This document shows positions 13,801-25,482 of a stretch of DNA of 64,000 nt, piece by piece (positions within the stretch are counted from its first letter, which is position 1; the number at the start of each line of letters is the position of its first letter). The notes under the pieces are model-generated. The model was given only the letters and a program-made list of their open reading frames with translations, ran no database searches and was not told the DNA's origin. The position numbers and the translations under genes are program-made. The DNA lies in NCBI GenBank assembly GCA_036245805.1, contig BTRK01000002.1:17663067-17727066 (forward strand), read 5' to 3'. The stretch comes from Pristionchus mayeri (lineage: Eukaryota > Nematoda > Chromadorea > Rhabditida > Neodiplogasteridae).

Positions 13801-16800
13801 AATGAAGTATGATGAATCACTGAATTTCTGAAATTTCGCACCTTTGCGATTTTAAAGTTTTAGCTATTAGGAAAAGTTCCCAATACTGTACTTCAACTAT
13901 TTATGCATAATTAGAGATTATTATCTTTAATAAACATGTCTTACGATAGCAGAAAAACATTTTTTTCACTTCACATTTTCTCAAATTTGCACGCAGCAAA
14001 TTTAACTGGCAGAGACCAATTAACGCTTTACCTGTAGCCATATTGTAGCATGCCTCGACATTTGTGAAGATTGGTGGAACAGTCCTCCTCCAATGAATCG
14101 GGGATCTAGTTATTGACGCCCGAATATGGCTCAGATGAAAATGTACGAAATATTTAAATTCATTTCGGAGGGTAATTTTGAGAATTATGATTGGTTATTG
14201 CTGTAAATAATATTTTCGTAACGTGAGGAATCAAATACCTCTGGAAAAGACATCGTTTGAACAATTTTTCAAAAATCGAAATTTTCAAATATCTAAAATT
14301 TCGGAAATTTTGAAACAGGTAAGAGGTGTACATTTTTGGATATAGTTTATAAACGAGATTACGAAAACATTATTTACAGAAATAACTAATCAGAATTATC
14401 AAAATTAACTCCCAAAATGAATTTAAATATTTTCGGACTTTGTCTTCTACCCATATTCGGGCGTCAATAACTGCAGCCCCGATATATTGGAGGAGGACTG
14501 TTTCACCAATTTTCACATATGTCGAGGCATGCTACAACATGGCTGCAGCTAAAGCGTCAAGCGGACTCTGCCAGTTGAGTTTGCTGCGTGCAAATTTGAG
14601 AAAATGTGAAGTGAAAAAAATGTTTTTCTGCTATCGTAAGACATGTTTATTAAAGATAATAATCTCTAATTATGCATAAAAAGTTGAAGTAGAGTATTGG
14701 TAATTTTTCCTAATAGCTAAAAGTTTAAAATCGCAAAGGTGCGACATTTCAGAAATTCAGTGATTCATCATACTTCATTTTTCCGCATTTCGGGAAAAAT
14801 CATTGGCTCGGGAATTTATGAATGAACATTTGGTCCTAAGGGTAACTTTTCACGGGGAATCGAATTAACATACTTAAAAATGCACCCAGGAAAAATTGTT
14901 TTCATAATACAAATTTTAATAATTCAAACGGCCTCAACTTTTTTCACAGATGATCTAGCCTTTCACTCCCAACAGTAAAAATGCTTATCTCGTCGAGATC
15001 TTTCAGAATTACTATATATGTACGGGTTTTGGATGAGCCGTTCAAAAATTACAAAAACCGACCGCTCAAGTTCAGCGCGGAACAATAAATGAGGGGTGAG
15101 AGATACGGCTTTCTAATGTCGATTTTCGAACTCTACGTGAAAAGTTACACCTAGGGCAATTTTTATTTGAAATTTCATTTTTTGCTGTACGGCCTGAGGT
15201 GAGTCCTCTCAGATAGTCACTCATAAAGGCAATAATCGTCATCTCCCTTGCAGCAGCAGCAGCTGCGGCATCGACGGATCCCTTCCGCTTCCAGGGCAAC
15301 GGAGTCACTTACAAGGCCAAGCTCATCGGAGTGAGGGATGTCGAGGCTGCCAGAGGTATCCTGTCTAGATGCATAATTACTGTTCTATCCCAATTTTTAG
15401 GACCATGCTAATTTTCTCGAATATTGGTAAAATATGATTAAAGAGTATGCGGGAGTCTAATCCTTGATCGCTCCTTCATCCTCATCCCCATCCTAATCAA
15501 CCTCCTTTTCCTCAGGCGACACGATGTGCGCGGACGCGATGCGCGACGCGAAGGCTGCAGTCAAGGCTGCGGGTGCGCACAAGCAGCGCATCCAGCTCTC
15601 CATCAACATCGAGGGCATCAAGATCAGCGACGAGAAGGCTACGGTAAGTGGTCCGAGGGGTCGGAATGTTCGGAGAGTTAATTCATGATTGACGGTAACG
15701 AATGCCCTCTTGTAGACTGTCTTGCACACGTTCCCCGTCTCTCGCATCTCGTTCATTGCTCGTGACACGACGGACGCGCGCGCCTTCGGATTCGTCTTTG
15801 GTCAGACTGACGGTGAGTGCAGGGGATGGGCTACGGTAGGTGGGGAGTTTGATGGGTCATATTTATAACTGAATTCATATCCTGCAGGCAAGTACAAGTT
15901 CTACGGGATCAAGACTGCACAGACGGCCGACCACGCGGTGCTTGCCATCAGGGACATGTTCCAGGTAATGGAGAGGATGATCGAATCGAGATTTCCCCGC
16001 CTAATATTATAAACATACATTATTTTGTTGTAATGATTCAATGATTCGATTTACAGATCGTGTACGAGATGAAGCGTAAGCAGGTGGAGCAGATGAAGCT
16101 GGAGAAGGAGGACAAGGACAAGAAGGTAGGGGAGGGGAAGGAGGAGGCAAGCGATGGATTGTTGATTGATTGTTGTTGCAGGAGATGGAAGAGAACGGCA
16201 TTCGCTCTGAGAATGGAGTTCTGGTCGCAGATCTGCTCGATCTCGAGACCGAGCTGCAGAACATTGAGCAGGTACGGGTAATGTCACGACTGAGGGGAGG
16301 GGTACTGTAGGATTGGATGTTGGTAGTTTTTAGGATAGAATGTTGGTAGGATAGTTTTCTTTCTACATGATTAAATAAAATCTCTGGTGTGAACAAGAAA
16401 ACGATGCATACCCCTTGGTTGTTTTCAGGGAGTGAACCAGCTGGCGCACATCCCCGTGATGGCAGGAGACGAGTGGCCAGGGGAGGTTTCTCAGCAGTCT
16501 GGCTGCGACTCCTCCTTCGGTCTCATGGATGCCTTCGGACAGCAGCCATTCTCATCCACTCCTGGTCAAGCCCCGCCCCATCCCTCGGATCCCTTCGGAG
16601 GATCGGCCTCCTTCCTCTCCGTCTCCTCCTCCTTCAACGCCACTCCCTCTATGACCTCGTTCGGCAGCAACGGCGGTCTGCTGCAGCAGCAGCCCTCTCT
16701 CTTCGGAGCAGCACCTGCTGCAGCAGCCGCAGTCTCGCAGCAGCCACCGATGTGGGGAGTGTCGCCGATGGGAGTGCAGCCAGCAGCAGCCATGCACCAC

Positions 16801-17970
16801 CACGGATTCTCTTCCTCCACTCCCAACTTCTCGGTGAGTAGGAGACTCTTTCTGGGCATTGATTGGATTTATGTATTTGTAAAAAATTAATTTATTAATT
16901 TATTATTGATTTATTAATTTAGGAAAAATATGTAAAAGATAAACTAGAAGTTTGAATGAGAAACTATGTGATTGCATTCACGTAATCATCTCCCTCTCAG
17001 GAGACGAATCCGTTCGCGACAGCTGCAGTTGCTGCCTCTCCTCTCTTCTACGCGCCCGTCCCTCACAACACCCCCGTGCAGCACAGCCACTTCATGACTG
17101 GCCCCGCCCCCGCTGCTGCAAGAGACCCCTTCGACACTTCCGCCTTCACCACGGTGAGTAAAAGGGGATTGTAGATATATGGATTGAGTCAGTTGATGAT
17201 GAATCGTGGAGTTACAGTATGCTATTGCAGTCGCCTCCATCAGTGAACTGGAATCTGGGGAACGAGAACACGGCACCCACCTCGTCCCTTCCTCACGCCC
17301 ATTCCTTCCAGGCCTCTTTCTCCGATATGAGGTAGGTGATGGGCCATCACTGAAGGGTTGAGGGATCTATCGAATATTGAAAAAGCATACGATATATCGC
17401 TGAATTTTGTTGTGTTGAATTATATATGGTTATGGTAACACAATTAGTATTGATTGTTTGCAGGTCGACTCCCTCGATGGCAATTCCCGTGACTAGCACG
17501 ACGCCCACTCATCAGTGGGAGCAGGCAGGAACGAGAAAGGTGAGTACGGTAGACGATGGAGAGTAAATTACAGTAGGATGTTATTATCGATTCATTTGAT
17601 TAATATAAATAAAGATTATCGCATACTATCGCAGGTTTCTTCTCTGGAGGAGGCGTTCACGAAGCTGGTGGACATGGACTCGCTCGTCTCTCAGCCAACG
17701 ACGAAGAAGAATCCCTTCGAGCACCTCATCAACCCTCCCAAGGTACGGGGGTCAATGGGCCACATTTAATTTGCCTTCCATAACTTGTACACTAGGATAG
17801 ACTTGATGGCACTGTCATAGCTATTCTCTCTGCAGGTTCCTCTGAACGCGCTCTCTCAGCCGACTGCATCTGCTACTCCGTGCGCTGTCTCTGCAGCCTC
17901 TGCAGCTGGTCCTGCCCTCGTCTTCCCCGGCAAGACGAACGACCCCTTCGCCGACGACTTCTTCAACTGA
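10861..17970 (+). CDS. dab-1: Disabled-family PTB adaptor protein (DAB-1)
   Basis: Fourteen exons join in phase: 10861-10893, 10938-11040, 15254-15355, 15516-15643, 15716-15812, 15888-15964, 16057-16125, 16182-16271, 16429-16833, 17001-17153, 17231-17331, 17464-17539, 17635-17742 and 17836-17970, giving about 558 residues. Residues about 53-200 are a Disabled-type PTB domain, recognised by [30 protein letters not shown] and [10 protein letters not shown]. The rest is Pro/Ser/Gln/Ala-rich with endocytic adaptor motifs: DPF (three), NPF (two) and a C-terminal DPFADDFFN containing FxDxF. Known family role: Disabled adaptors bind NPxY tails of LDL-receptor-type proteins and link them to clathrin and AP-2; C. 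elegans DAB-1 acts in lipoprotein-receptor trafficking. A short charged coiled stretch follows the PTB. Intron 2 (4.2 kb) holds a large foldback element. The ATG is the first in frame after the acceptor at 10799. Confidence 0.93.
11041..13387 (+). other. dab-1 intron 2, left part
   Basis: Non-coding by my reading. It is mostly GA- or CT-skewed DNA with scattered short frames and no recognised exon. It ends at the foldback element that starts at 13388. Confidence 0.6.
13388..15192. mobile_element. 1.8 kb foldback (inverted-repeat) element in dab-1 intron 2
   Basis: The outer ends read CCGTACAGCAAAAAATGAAA on the left (from 13388) and its reverse complement on the right (to 15192). The two arms stay complementary almost to the centre near 14290; for example, the stretch at 13721-13760 (spelling out cleanly as TTCCCCGTGAAAAGTTACTCC) has its partner near 14840. 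Arms are therefore about 0.9 kb with scattered mismatches. It holds no transposase frame. I found no clear target duplication, so the family is unknown; it is a non-autonomous palindromic element. Confidence 0.85.
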
Positions 17971-19763
17971 AGCATTGTCGATGACGTCATCACTACCGTC
18001 TCCCCTCCCCTCTCGAGTACTAGTCACCCGCCAACCATCATCCGATTGTGATAATCTTGATCTACCCCCTCCCCGTTCCTTGGTAGTTGCACGTAGTCTG
18101 CACTCCTTCTCACTCGTTGTATTCTATCTTCGATATCCCTTGAATAGTGCCTCTTCCTCGCGTCACTTGTATAACCATTTACTTATTTATTTCCACATTT
18201 TTACACTTTGTATACTCTGCTATTTTCAACTCTACCATATACTGTTGATATGATGTTATATTCATTTCTCAACTACTGTATAGTATCTATGCCTTCTCAC
18301 TTGAAAGAACGAAACATGTAAACGTGATCATCCAGAGCATGCATTTCTCCTCCCTCTCCTTCCCTCGATGCCTGTACCTACTTGTCTGTACTCTAGCATG
18401 ATCGATTATTGTCCGATCTGTACAGTATTCCTCCCCTGTCTCAACTGCAGTAAGCGAGCACGTCACTACCGTAGTCTGGCTCACAGGGCATCTATTGATT
18501 CGGTCACACTGATCGATCGGTATCTAGCCAACTACGGTAGTCGTGACGCAACGCACTATGACTTCTGTTCTGATATTGTCCTTTTACCGTAGTCACCTCA
18601 TAGCTCGTAGTTTTGCCTGCCGTGTGTGTTCCCGTTTTAGCCATCGTGTATTTGTATTGCCCCTTCTTCCCCATTCGTCGCCCTTCCTTCCACACAATCA
18701 TTTTCCCGCATAACAGTAACACACATATCCCCTTGTCCACTAGTAAACGTCGACGTGTGCACTACACCATCACACGCACCCTTCACACTCTTTATGTGCC
18801 ACCACGTGCTTTGTTCCAAATTGCCAGTTGACTCCCCTTACACGCTTTCGGCCCCCTCACTGAGAGACTAGAGCGATTTCACCGGTCCCCATTCGTCCCT
18901 CCATTGTTGTTCATCACCCAGTTTATGTAAGTACTACCCCGGCTTCTCCTCTTACATCTGGAGTACGGTAGCACAACCCGATCCCATTCCCATTCTGTCG
19001 TATACTACTTGCTAACCTGATAATTATGACCTTACCGCTGGTTAATAAATACTGCTAAATACGAGCGAATTCATGAATAGTGTACATTTCAATATCGATG
19101 AAGGGTGGAAAATTTCCACTGGAAATTATGAAGTAAACATGGAGAAGAAATTAGAAAACTGACGATTCTTCGGTATATCTAGTTGATACGGCCCGCCATC
19201 TGCTACTGTAATCCATGAACAGGATGAATGAGCATACTTCGACCATTTGAACTCATTCACTCTCCTTTCTACTGTCTCTTCACTATGTCACTAATTCATC
19301 TCACCGACTTAAAGGAGACGTACGATACGGAGCCTGCTCGAAGGTAAAACACAGATAGTAAGTATATACACGTTGCAGTAAAAGATAATTGTCTAGATTC
19401 TCGCGAGGCATCGACTCATAAAAATGGAATGTTGATACAAAGGATGTACTTACTCTATCCATAGATTAACAGTAAACTGGTCTCTGATTATGGTTAATTG
19501 ATATTAAGTAGATCAATTTTCTTCCAACTAAATAATATTTAAAAATATTATTACTATACCGTACGGGTGCATACTGTAGTTTTAGATTACGGTAGGAATT
19601 AACTATCGACTTTCTTTTCGCGGTAAGATTTTTGGACGCGTTGCGTTCGGTTGCGAAATTTCGCGAAATATTTAATTTATTTATTTTGTTCAACTTTTTG
19701 TGTTTGTAAGCTACGTATTGACTATTGCCATTTCAGTTTATCCTCAAACTTACTTACCACGTT
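17971..19763 (+). other. dab-1 3' flank and intergenic spacer
   Basis: The stop codon at 17968-17970 is followed by pyrimidine-rich, then AT-rich DNA. I see no gene. It contains several copies of the heptamer TACCGTA/TACGGTA (near 18467, 18533, 18587, 18965, 19557 and 19589). No AATAAA lies close to the stop; AATAAA at about 19044 is too distant to assign confidently. Confidence 0.5.
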
Positions 19764-20105
19764 ATGTCAAACAATATACCGGGGAGAGGGAAACATAGGA
19801 ATCATGGCCAAGGTGTGTTTATCTTTATTTGACTCGTAATTGTCGAATCTTGTTTATAGTCGATTGAGCACTGAATTTTTTTCAGATTTGAACTCCAATG
19901 CTATGCCTATGGGCGGCGGCCAGATGGCTATGCCGCCCAATGGTGCTTCTGCTCCGTTCGCCACTCCCATTGTTCGTTGTTTTTAAATATGTTCAATAAA
20001 GTTTTATATACCGATCGAAACAATGAAAACAACTGATCACATTTTTGTATTCAGATTTCTCAACTTCATGCTCTTGCTACTCAAGACTACGGTCGTCCCA
20101 TGTAG
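19764..20105 (+). CDS. Short eIF4G-locus N-terminal-type ORF, copy A
   Basis: Three exons, 19764-19812, 19886-19971 and 20055-20105, join in phase to 61 residues starting MSNNIPGRGK and ending YGRPM-stop. A close paralogue of this exon trio occurs at 37080-37415, directly upstream of eIF4G-like exons. The sequence is Gly/Met/Pro-rich with no domain I recognise. The second donor is the unusual GTTCGT in both copies. The terminal TAG overlaps a strong donor (TA|GTAAGT), so the stop may be spliced out in some transcripts. It could be a small gene, or a 5' fragment of a larger one continuing to 20987. Confidence 0.5.
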
Positions 20106-20131
20106 TAAGTAGAGTCGGTAATTCGGGCCTG

Positions 20132-20199
20132 TGTCTCTTCATTTCACGCACTCTCTAAACCGCTCGAGCGGTGAGAGAGTGTGGGAAATGAAGAGACCG
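20132..20199. repeat. Short hairpin (MITE-like)
   Basis: Arms of about 28 nt (TCTCTTCATTTC and its partner GAAATGAAGAGA at the ends) flank a self-complementary centre CCGCTCGAGCGG. It lies between the third and fourth exons of copy A and is absent from copy B at the matching place. Confidence 0.75.
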
Positions 20200-20332
20200 T
20201 GGTATCGTTTTTCGAACTCTAGTAGTAAGTATGATATAGAATTTGACGTACTGTGTATGTTAGTTTCGTAATAGTGTGGAAAGGGAAGGATAGCATAAAA
20301 GTGATGTAACGGGAGATTGTCATTTGTTAAAT

Positions 20333-20987
20333 TCGTTCCCGGAGCTTGCATCCGAGGTTGTTACGGTAATCCCTCCCATCTCAGCGGAGGCGTGGAAGTG
20401 CAGCACCTTCAGCAGCCGCCCGTGAGCGGATCCCACCACCCGACAATGGTTGTGCCTAATGGAATGAATGTCCAGCAGGTGGGTGTTGATTCACTTTTAG
20501 TATCCTGAAAAGCACAAATGAATCTATTGCAGGAACAGACCTCTCAATACGCCAATATACAGGGCCTACCTCCTCAGAACATGCGTGGCGGCGGAAACCC
20601 GAACATGCAGTGGCAGGTGAGAACGAACTGGGAAAAAGTGATATCCAAGGATTGGAAGCCGTTTGACATCCCCTCAGCAAAGAAAACATGTTTGCTGCCC
20701 CCAACCTCTCGTAGAATTCAATTATCCTAGCAATACACCACTATGCAGGGCCTTCGCTGGAACATGCGGGGCGGCATAAACCCGAACAACATGCTGTGGC
20801 AGGCGAGTGCAAACTGGAATAATATTTGTTTTAATCATATCAACGGCGAAAATATTTTAAAACGCGCGACATTACCGAATGTTCAAACCTACGAAATTAT
20901 TCCTTAAAAATAGAATATTTTCAGAAAACGAAGTCGGATCAGCCAGCACCTGCCCCGACTCCTGCCCCGCCTGCGAAAGAGAACAAG
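20333..20987 (+). pseudogene. Q/G/P-rich eIF4G-locus exons, copy A (continuation)
   Basis: Exon-like blocks end with good donors: about 20333-20478 (contains CYGNPSHLSGGVEVQHLQQ), 20533-20616 (PQNMRGGGNPNMQWQ), 20749-20802 (ends at a GC donor, GCGAGT) and 20925-20987 (DQPAPAPTPAPPAKENK). Each has a near-identical partner in copy B at 37.6-38.25 kb, and the last also at 40192-40254. I could not join the first block to the upstream exon trio in one frame. The set may be a fragment left by duplication, or coding with unusual splicing. The low-complexity N-terminal parts of eIF4G proteins are of this kind, but homology is argued from the context at 39.7-47.7 kb, not from a domain. Confidence 0.5.
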
Positions 20988-21678
20988 GTGATTATATCCA
21001 TCGTTTTTGAGACGGGATTCTTCTCTCGTCGAAAAAGTCAAGTGAGAGTACAATACCCCCATATTTAAAGGGATATTACATAGATTGACGATTTCAACCT
21101 AATCGGTAGTAAATACCATTTTAGAAAATATCACTAACATAATAAAATATTTTTAAAATATTTAAATATCGAATATAAATTTAATAAATTTACAAATAAT
21201 AAAAACAGTTATCGGTTTATGGTGGGCGAGCGGGTCGGAGATGTTTCGTGAAAATCGTCGTGTTTGAATGCACGCTCTTGATCGATTTCCCCGAACAACG
21301 ACACGACGTCGCTTAGTCCCTCGTTTTGCTTGGTTTTCATTCGATTTTCATTGGTTTACACTGTTTTTTCTGGATTATTTTGGTACCCAGCGCTGTATCT
21401 GAGTGCCGTGGCTCTTTTTGCACCGAAATAAACGTAGTTATCCTGAATTACGATCGTTTTGAACAACCTTTTCCTTCGAAAGACGACGGTTTTCTTGCAA
21501 TTTCCCCGCAGTTTCTTTGATAGTTGCTAGCGCAGTGTATCACGCTAGTGAATCGTTTTAAGCCATTGGTGATTGATTAACCCCACTTTGTAGCTAATTA
21601 TGCCAAGTTTGTGATCGTAAATTGCTTTCGATAAACCGCATCGCGTGACTAATCTTCGTCAAACCTGCTATCAGTTCT
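20988..21678 (+). other. Spacer between copy A and the transposase gene
   Basis: AT-rich DNA with no recognised exon. The first 75 bases resemble the sequence following the last exon of copy B (38252-38330). The part at 21200-21650 is less AT-rich and probably 5' flank of the transposase-like gene. Confidence 0.5.
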
Positions 21679-24600
21679 ATGCTCACGCAACGGAAGAGAA
21701 GGTGCGCCAGATGTGGCGCACAATCGAGTAAAACGCGCCGCTTCCCTGCCAATTTGAAGCGCTACCACCAATTTGTTTGGGTGAAGTCCCTTGGCCTCAG
21801 TAACGAGGAGGCCTTGCGCGAACTGGAGTTGTTTCGCGCGAGAGTGGCAAATAGCGAGGACATTCGGTGGTGTGAAGCACATTTTGGAGCAGACGGTCTT
21901 CCGATAGAGGTAGAATATAGTTGATCCTATCCTATTTTCTAAATTTAATAATGCTCTTGAGGCTCCCGATCCGTCAAACGACGATCTAGTTACTGGGGTA
22001 GCTGAGGTAGTAGTTGCCTTAGGGAAAACTATGAACGCTCGCTCTCATAGAAACGGCGCCGCACTGACCTACCATCTTCTTCATCTGCTGTAGTTCGCGT
22101 GGAGAATAACGAGGGCGAAGGGACACTCGAAGGGAATGAGACACATGTGAGAACAACTGACACATTATTAGCATTTATCATAGAGGAAGCATAATATTAT
22201 TACACATAAATATTATCCACATATGAGTGCGAGTACTAATATTAGGGCGAAGACGTGTATGCTGTTGGCCATGATGATCAACAATCGCTGAACGAGCTGC
22301 CTATAGCCAATGAAAGGAAGGTACACAATATATTTTGAAAACTTTATCACTTCGCAAAAAATATGACAATCGAAGTTAGTATATATAAACACTATATCAA
22401 TAGGCATTGTGGCAAGTGAAGTCGAAATATAATGATGGGAGGACAGTAGAGTTGGCAATACGAGGACAGGTTACGAGCTCGTTAAGCCTCTTCCTCTTCG
22501 GATTGCGAAATAGGAGAATGGGGAGGATAATGACCTCTCCTCGTATTGCCAACCCTCGAGGGCAGTACTGGATCAGAGGCAGTATAACAACCAGGCAACT
22601 CAAAATACATCAAACAATTTTCGGGAACTGTTAAAACTAAGATGGTTCTCTCACTGTCACAATTCATCCCATTCCTGTTCACATATCGGTGCGTCGACCG
22701 GGAACCGAACCCGGGCCTCCTGCTTGGCAGGAATCCTACCACTGGACCATCGATGCGAATGGACATGTGACAGGAATAGGATGAATATGATTCCGAACAT
22801 GTGTTCCCCACAATGGGACTAAGAGGGAAGAGTAGGCCAAGGGAAGTATCAGGAAGACGAAAAGAGGAAGTAGAAAGTTACTGAAGTGTCGACCATGTCC
22901 TCTAGAACTCTTTCACAAGGGCTTGTATCTACATGGTGTCTCTATCTGACACATAATGACACCGCTCTGATATTTATGTGTTACGATCAGTTCCCCAAAA
23001 TATGTCCACATTAGAGTTGCCTGGTTGTTATACCATCTCATCAAATACTGCTCTCACTTACTTCAACAATGCAATAAAGAAGTGAAAAAAAATCCAGCTG
23101 CCTGAAGAGACGCCTCTGTCAGTGTCGCAGCTGCAAATCGCCTCGCAAGCACCTGAAATGGATAGTGTAGTGCCTCAGAGATTACTGTCGACCATCTCAA
23201 GTGTTCCTACTGTAGAGAGATCGGTTAGCTCTAGAATGAGGGTATAAGATAACATAATGATTGAAGGATTCATCATTTCGTTTGTCTCAAGTTTCCCACC
23301 AGAGTGACTCAGATATCGAAGAGGAGGAAGAAGAGGACACGGCTGTCCGATCTGCATACTTTCTGACAGCTAAGTCGATGATTGACATGCTCTTTCGGAG
23401 GTGTCAAGCGTGTGGAGCATTGATCGACCCGATTAGTTTGCGATGGAGGCAAAAGGCTAGCGCCCTATGGGTGACCTACTCGTGCACTGGGTGCAAGAAT
23501 CACTTCCGATGGGACAGCCAGCCTAAGAGGGGCAGAGGGAGAAGTAGAGTGTACGAGATGAACCAGTCTCTCGCAGTGTCTGCGTTCATAACGGGCACTC
23601 CCATCACGGTGACCTATCAACTTGTGCTCGCTTACCCAAATTGTTCTTACAGAGACTCATCGATCAATGTGATCTCCTCTCCATCGCAATCCCAAAAGAG
23701 CGATCCTTGCGCGATACGATTCGTTTCTATGCGTGCCCATCAATCGATCGAGTGTATTTGAGATGGCAGCGAGAAGCGCGTGATTTTTCGAAAGATGTTG
23801 CCACGGTATTTCTGACATCCAAGTTTTTTTTTGCGTTTACATAACTTAAAATAGGAGGAAGGGATCGTAGTGGCGCTAGATGGACAATTTGCCCATCCTG
23901 GCTGGACTTCCAATAATGGAAAAGTTACCGTATTCGATTGCGATCTTGGCCTCGTGGTCGCAGCTGTGTCCCTCTCGACGAAGGACGATGAAATAGGTGA
24001 TATTATAATTGTGCAGTAAATGCTATCTATGGAACACAACTATAGAAGGAGTTTCATGCCGGATAGAGACTGTGGGTTCTGAGAAGGCGCTGGTGGAACT
24101 AGTGGAAGACGGGTTTTATATCAGGTATATTATTCAGCTAAGAACTATTATAACATGAGGTATCGTAACTTTCCTCCTACAGTAACTTTTTTTTCTACCG
24201 TAACCCATATACTCGAATATCTCTCGATCGCTTCATCAGAGCACGGGTAACCGATTCAAACGCAAGCGTCGATAAGCGAATCCGCGAAAACCCCAAGCTA
24301 AAAGGAATCGAGACGAGGAGGGACTTTTGGCACGCCCAAAAATCTCTCCGAAAAGCGTGGTGGGCGGTGAGTAAACAAATGACGTATTGCCCATCTAAGA
24401 AACCCTATTCAGGGGATGAAGAAGGCAGACTGCCCTCTCCTCTTTCAATGGTACAAGTCGTTCTTTAACCATTTGTTCTACGTCAACAAGAAATTCCCAA
24501 ACCGTGAAGATCGACCCCTCGCTCTTGAGTATGTTCGCTCGTTTATCAAACACTGCACGGGTCAACACAGATGGAGAAAGGTGGGCAAATGGCTAATTTA

Positions 24601-25482
24601 TACTTATCGGGTTATTGTGCGACTAGGGAGACGATTTCAATCTGATCACCAAATGCGATCACTCAAATGTGCGAGCACCGAAGAGAGGAAAGAATGGGAA
24701 AGGGGTGAAGGCCGGCCAGAAAGGACCCCAGAAATCTCCTAAGCAATTGATCGAGGTATATTGTTTGCCTATAGATGCTTTATTTCTATATTTATATCAC
24801 AATGAAAGGAGGACTCGCCTGAGCACCAGCTGCTCCGCTCCATTCTCTTCTCTCCCTCATTCGAGAAGGCCTTCCTCGCCTCTTCGGCCGACTTCGGAAC
24901 GTCGATCTGCGAATGTTTCCATTCCCTCTCCAATCTCTACGCACCAAAACGACTTTCTAGGTAAATCCCTGCTATATATTTTTTAGCAAGAAGACATGCA
25001 ACAACAAGAAGAAGAAGACATTTTATCACATTAATAATCCTGATCTGTGCTAGCTCGGCGCCCTACTACAACAAAAAAATGAAGTGCACTGTGATGCACC
25101 ACAACTCACTTGTCTATGGTACCATCGCGGGCGAGAGGGTGGAGATCGGCAGCGTGCTTCTCTCTAGAAGGGGAAGAATTGCGGAGGCTGTGAAAAGAAA
25201 AATGAGCCCCGGAGAACACCCATGGAGGAACGAGGTACGGTATACTGAGTCAATGGAACATTAACTATTTTTTCTCAGATTCTTGAAGAATGCTGGGAGC
25301 TAAGGGACCAATACGAGGATAAGAGATTCCTCAAACGCATCGGCGCTCCTGAGGATGACCATTTCGATCTCCTCAAGGAAACCTACGATCGAATGATGAG
25401 GGGAGAGGAAAGTGAGGAGGAAAGCGAAATGGATGGTGAAGAGATGGATGATTTGAGCGAAATTGAGAAGGATTGGGAGTGA
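21679..25482 (+). CDS. THAP-like zinc finger plus Kolobok-type transposase, apparently intact
   Basis: About 14 exons join without a stop, including 21679-21909, 22051-22146, 22246-22320, 22404-22445, 23098-23241, 23303-23608, 23653-23805, 23855-23996, 24046-24124, 24240-24366, 24413-24580, 24627-24755, one ending 24960, 25054-25234 and 25279-25482. Exon 1 has a THAP-like C2CH pattern (CARC ... WCEAHF). The central exons match the Kolobok-family transposase plan: a four-Cys finger (CQAC ... CTGC), then ALDGQFAHPGW, VTDSN, DFWHAQKSLRKAW, a GQHRW block, and a C-terminal TSICECFHSL...YAPKR with VMHHN. The Asp/Glu residues of these blocks are candidate catalytic residues. The protein ends in an acidic tail. 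No mutated stop was found, which is unlike a decayed transposon; I saw no clear terminal inverted repeats or TTAA duplications. It may be a live element or a domesticated gene. Confidence 0.75.
22451..22553. repeat. 103-bp hairpin in an intron of the transposase gene
   Basis: GTTGGCAATACGAGGA at 22451-22466 is perfectly complementary to 22538-22553. The interior is not clearly paired. It lies directly after the donor of the exon ending 22445. Confidence 0.8.
22662..22786. repeat. Inverted repeat framing a tRNA-like sequence
   Basis: The arm at 22662-22684 is complementary to 22765-22786 with one indel and one mismatch. The tRNA-like segment (22690-22756, minus strand) forms most of the loop. 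It suggests the tRNA-like piece moves as part of a small hairpin element. Confidence 0.7.
22690..22756 (-). pseudogene. tRNA-Gly-like sequence with collapsed anticodon loop
   Basis: On the minus strand it reads like a glycine tRNA: a 7-bp acceptor stem starting GCATCGA with one mismatch, D arm GTCC/GGAT with AGTGGTA loop, and a T arm with GGTTCGGTTCC. The anticodon arm, CCTGC/GCAGG, pairs perfectly but encloses only three bases (CAA) instead of seven. It is 67 nt long, shorter than a normal tRNA-Gly. The usual GCC anticodon loop is missing four bases. An alternative pairing shifts the stem and gives a 7-base loop lacking U33. The sequence sits inside a small inverted repeat in an intron, so it is most likely a mobile tRNA-derived pseudogene. 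Confidence 0.65.

Noticed and set aside
22690..22756. Functional tRNA-Gly or tRNA-Leu(CAA)
   Set aside because: The loop is only three bases with the best stem; the alternative 7-base loop lacks U33.
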